Positions 22,341-23,816 of a DNA stretch of 23,816 bases are shown here, piece after piece. Under the pieces are notes generated by a model that worked only from the letters and a program-made list of their open reading frames with translations, searched no databases and was not told the DNA's origin. This DNA is from Undivivens sp041652635. Lineage in GTDB: Bacteria > Omnitrophota > Gorgyraeia > Gygaellales > Profunditerraquicolaceae. Made by a program: the position numbers and the translations under genes. Within the stretch, counting starts at the first letter, position 1. Each line of letters starts with the position of its first letter. Location: contig JBAZGW010000014.1 of the NCBI GenBank assembly GCA_041652635.1, forward strand, positions 1 to 23,816. The letters are read 5' to 3'.

Positions 22341-23195
22341 TCACCTCGGAATAAAATATAAAACCAGGATATTCCCGAATCCCAGCAACAGCGCCGCGCT
22401 CCAGGAAACCGCCATAAGCATTTGCCATTTGACCCGCGCGAACGCGTTATCGATCAACACCACCATAAAATACGACACCAGGCAGGCGGCCGCGCCAACG
22501 GCCGGTTTATAGGCAAAGAACAGATACAATAATCCAAGCACCAGGACAAGTTCATACCAGTGAGCGACCTCTATCATAGCCAGCGTCCTGCCGGAAAACT
22601 CGGTAGTGATCCCCTTGACGATCTCCTGATGCCCGTGATGCGAGGTGGAGATATCGAACGGCGACTTCCTGAACTTGACCGCCAGAATAAAAAAGAAGCT
22701 GATAAAAAGCCCGGGCAGCATAACTATCAGCGGGCCGGGAAAAGAAATAATATTCGCAACGGAGAAACTGCCGGTGACCATATACATACCTATGGCCGAA
22801 AGAAGGACCGCCGGTTCATAAGAGACCATCTGGAGCAGTTCGCGGTTGGAACCGACGAAGCTGTACGGTGAACTGGCCTTGTATCCGCCCAGGACAAAGA
22901 ATATCCCTGCCAGGGTAAAAGCGAAGATCACCAGAAGAAGGTCGCCGCCGGTAAAAAAAAGGCCTCCGGAGAAAACCGCGAAAAGCAGGAAGAACAGGAT
23001 ATAGAAGTTCTGCGACCTGCGCACGACAAGCTCTTCTTTATCCATAAGTTTGAGGACGTCGAAGAACGGTTGCAGCAAAGGCGGGCCGATCCTGCCCTGC
23101 ATACGCGCGGTCAACTTGCGGTCAAGGCCGCTGATCAACCCGCCGGCGATGGGGGCTCCTATTAAATATATCAATAAAACGATAACTGTCTTCAT
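22341..23195 (-). CDS. echB: Ech-type hydrogenase membrane subunit (EchB/NuoH-like)
   Basis: This 284-aa integral membrane protein, with about seven to eight membrane helices, anchors the hydrogenase arm and shapes the ion path. The family signature RMQGRIGPPLLQPFFDVLKL lies in the first cytoplasmic loop. The second conserved loop, RKSPFDIST followed by HGHQEIVKGITTEFSGR, is also intact, with its charged residues. It overlaps the upstream membrane gene by 4 nt and is followed three bases later by the small subunit gene. Confidence 0.93.
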   Translation of the reverse strand: MKTVIVLLIYLIGAPIAGGLISGLDRKLTARMQGRIGPPLLQPFFDVLKLMDKEELVVRRSQNFYILFFLLFAVFSGGLFFTGGDLLLVIFAFTLAGIFFVLGGYKASSPYSFVGSNRELLQMVSYEPAVLLSAIGMYMVTGSFSVANIISFPGPLIVMLPGLFISFFFILAVKFRKSPFDISTSHHGHQEIVKGITTEFSGRTLAMIEVAHWYELVLVLGLLYLFFAYKPAVGAAACLVSYFMVVLIDNAFARVKWQMLMAVSWSAALLLGFGNILVLYFIPR

Positions 23196-23816
23196 GGCCT
23201 TGAAAGAACCAGCATTACGGTCAGCAGCGCCAGTGATACGATTACTCCGTATTTGAACAACCTGGCTTCGCCGAAATACTTCGTGAGATAATAACTCCTC
23301 AATTCCATATCCTTCACCGCGTATCCCGCCCCGTGAAACTGCGTGTGCGAATCGGCGTTGGCTCCGCCCAGATAAGCGTCCACCACCTTTACCCGTTTGC
23401 CGTAATTAATGAAACTCAGCGGAAAGAGCGCGAGCATTCCCAGCATAATCGCCATGATCACCACGTTCCCGTGGCTCATGGTAAAAGTCCTGCCGTAGAT
23501 CTCGATCACGTAAGGCTCGATGAGGAACGCGGACACAGCCGGGAAGAACCCGCAGACCCCCACGGTCAAAGCCGCCAGAGCGCCCAGGCTCAGCCACTCG
23601 CTGCTGTGCACCCCGTCTTCCAGCCGTTCTTTTTCCTCCGTAACGGTAATAAGTTTCCCCATCCATTTGACCCAGAACAAAAGCGACACGGAACTGCCGA
23701 AGACCACGAACACCGCCAGCAACGGATTATAGTCAACCAAAGCCTTCAACACCGCCCATTTGCTGATCAACATTCCGAAAGGCGCCAGGAACATCCCGGC
23801 CATGCCGATCTGCACC
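23192..23816 (-). CDS. echA: Ech-type hydrogenase antiporter-like subunit, C-terminal part (EchA/NuoL-like)
   Basis: This is the end of a large membrane subunit of the NuoL/Mrp antiporter family, which moves protons or sodium. The window edge cuts the gene, leaving about 207 C-terminal residues; the first complete codon is a GTG read internally as Val. Visible features are several membrane helices (including GMAGMFLAPFGMLISKW and the last segment before SRP) and an intervening conserved loop, VVDAYLGGANA, found in group 4 hydrogenase versions. Its place before echB fits the echABCDEF order. The 5' part and the operon promoter lie outside the window. Confidence 0.88.
   Translation of the reverse strand, partial: VQIGMAGMFLAPFGMLISKWAVLKALVDYNPLLAVFVVFGSSVSLLFWVKWMGKLITVTEEKERLEDGVHSSEWLSLGALAALTVGVCGFFPAVSAFLIEPYVIEIYGRTFTMSHGNVVIMAIMLGMLALFPLSFINYGKRVKVVDAYLGGANADSHTQFHGAGYAVKDMELRSYYLTKYFGEARLFKYGVIVSLALLTVMLVLSRP

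Overview
The window comes from a diderm, probably strictly anaerobic bacterium. It has an outer-membrane secretin and a TolC-type outer-membrane factor, a membrane-bound energy-converting [NiFe] hydrogenase, and an acetate kinase/phosphotransacetylase pair, but no aerobic respiratory genes. Base composition looks moderately GC. The compact, heavily overlapping operons and unusual domain fusions suggest an uncultivated lineage such as Omnitrophota or a relative. That placement is a guess from gene style, not from a marker gene. Almost every gene lies on the minus strand; only an insertion sequence is on the plus strand.

Layout in transcription order (right to left). (1) 23816-18008: an Ech-type hydrogenase operon in canonical echABCDEF order. 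echA is cut by the window edge. The small subunit echC is fused to a GNAT acetyltransferase domain. The operon continues into hypA and a single protein that joins a HypC-like domain to a HydE-like radical SAM domain. (2) 18007-17499: noncoding, with four perfect 29-bp tandem repeats between imperfect inverted arms. (3) 17498-13320: a tolC-macA-macB tripartite efflux operon, followed by a DEAD-box RNA helicase (13248-11950). (4) 11917-10444: an IS481-like insertion sequence with a transposase, a small upstream ORF and a hairpin covering the transposase start codon. (5) 10344-6427: a compressed type II secretion/type IV pilus assembly module. It has a GspL-like (PilM+PilN) protein, a PilO+PilP (GspM+GspC-like) protein and a secretin, behind a near-consensus promoter. 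(6) 6325-89: an operon of trxA, a DRTGG/P-loop protein, pta, ackA, panD, def, a small Cys-rich protein, lipA and trxB.

How the parts fit: Pta and AckA make ATP from acetyl-CoA. The Ech complex would dispose of reduced ferredoxin as H2, or run in reverse, while moving ions. HypA and the HypC-HydE chimera would help build its active site. TrxA/TrxB, PanD, Def and LipA are housekeeping functions packed into the acetate operon. The most novel features are the HypC-HydE fusion and the hydrogenase small subunit-GNAT fusion in one operon. Next are the reduced pilus/secretion module, the hairpin-controlled transposase and the 29-bp hairpin array. No rRNA, tRNA or CRISPR array was recognised.
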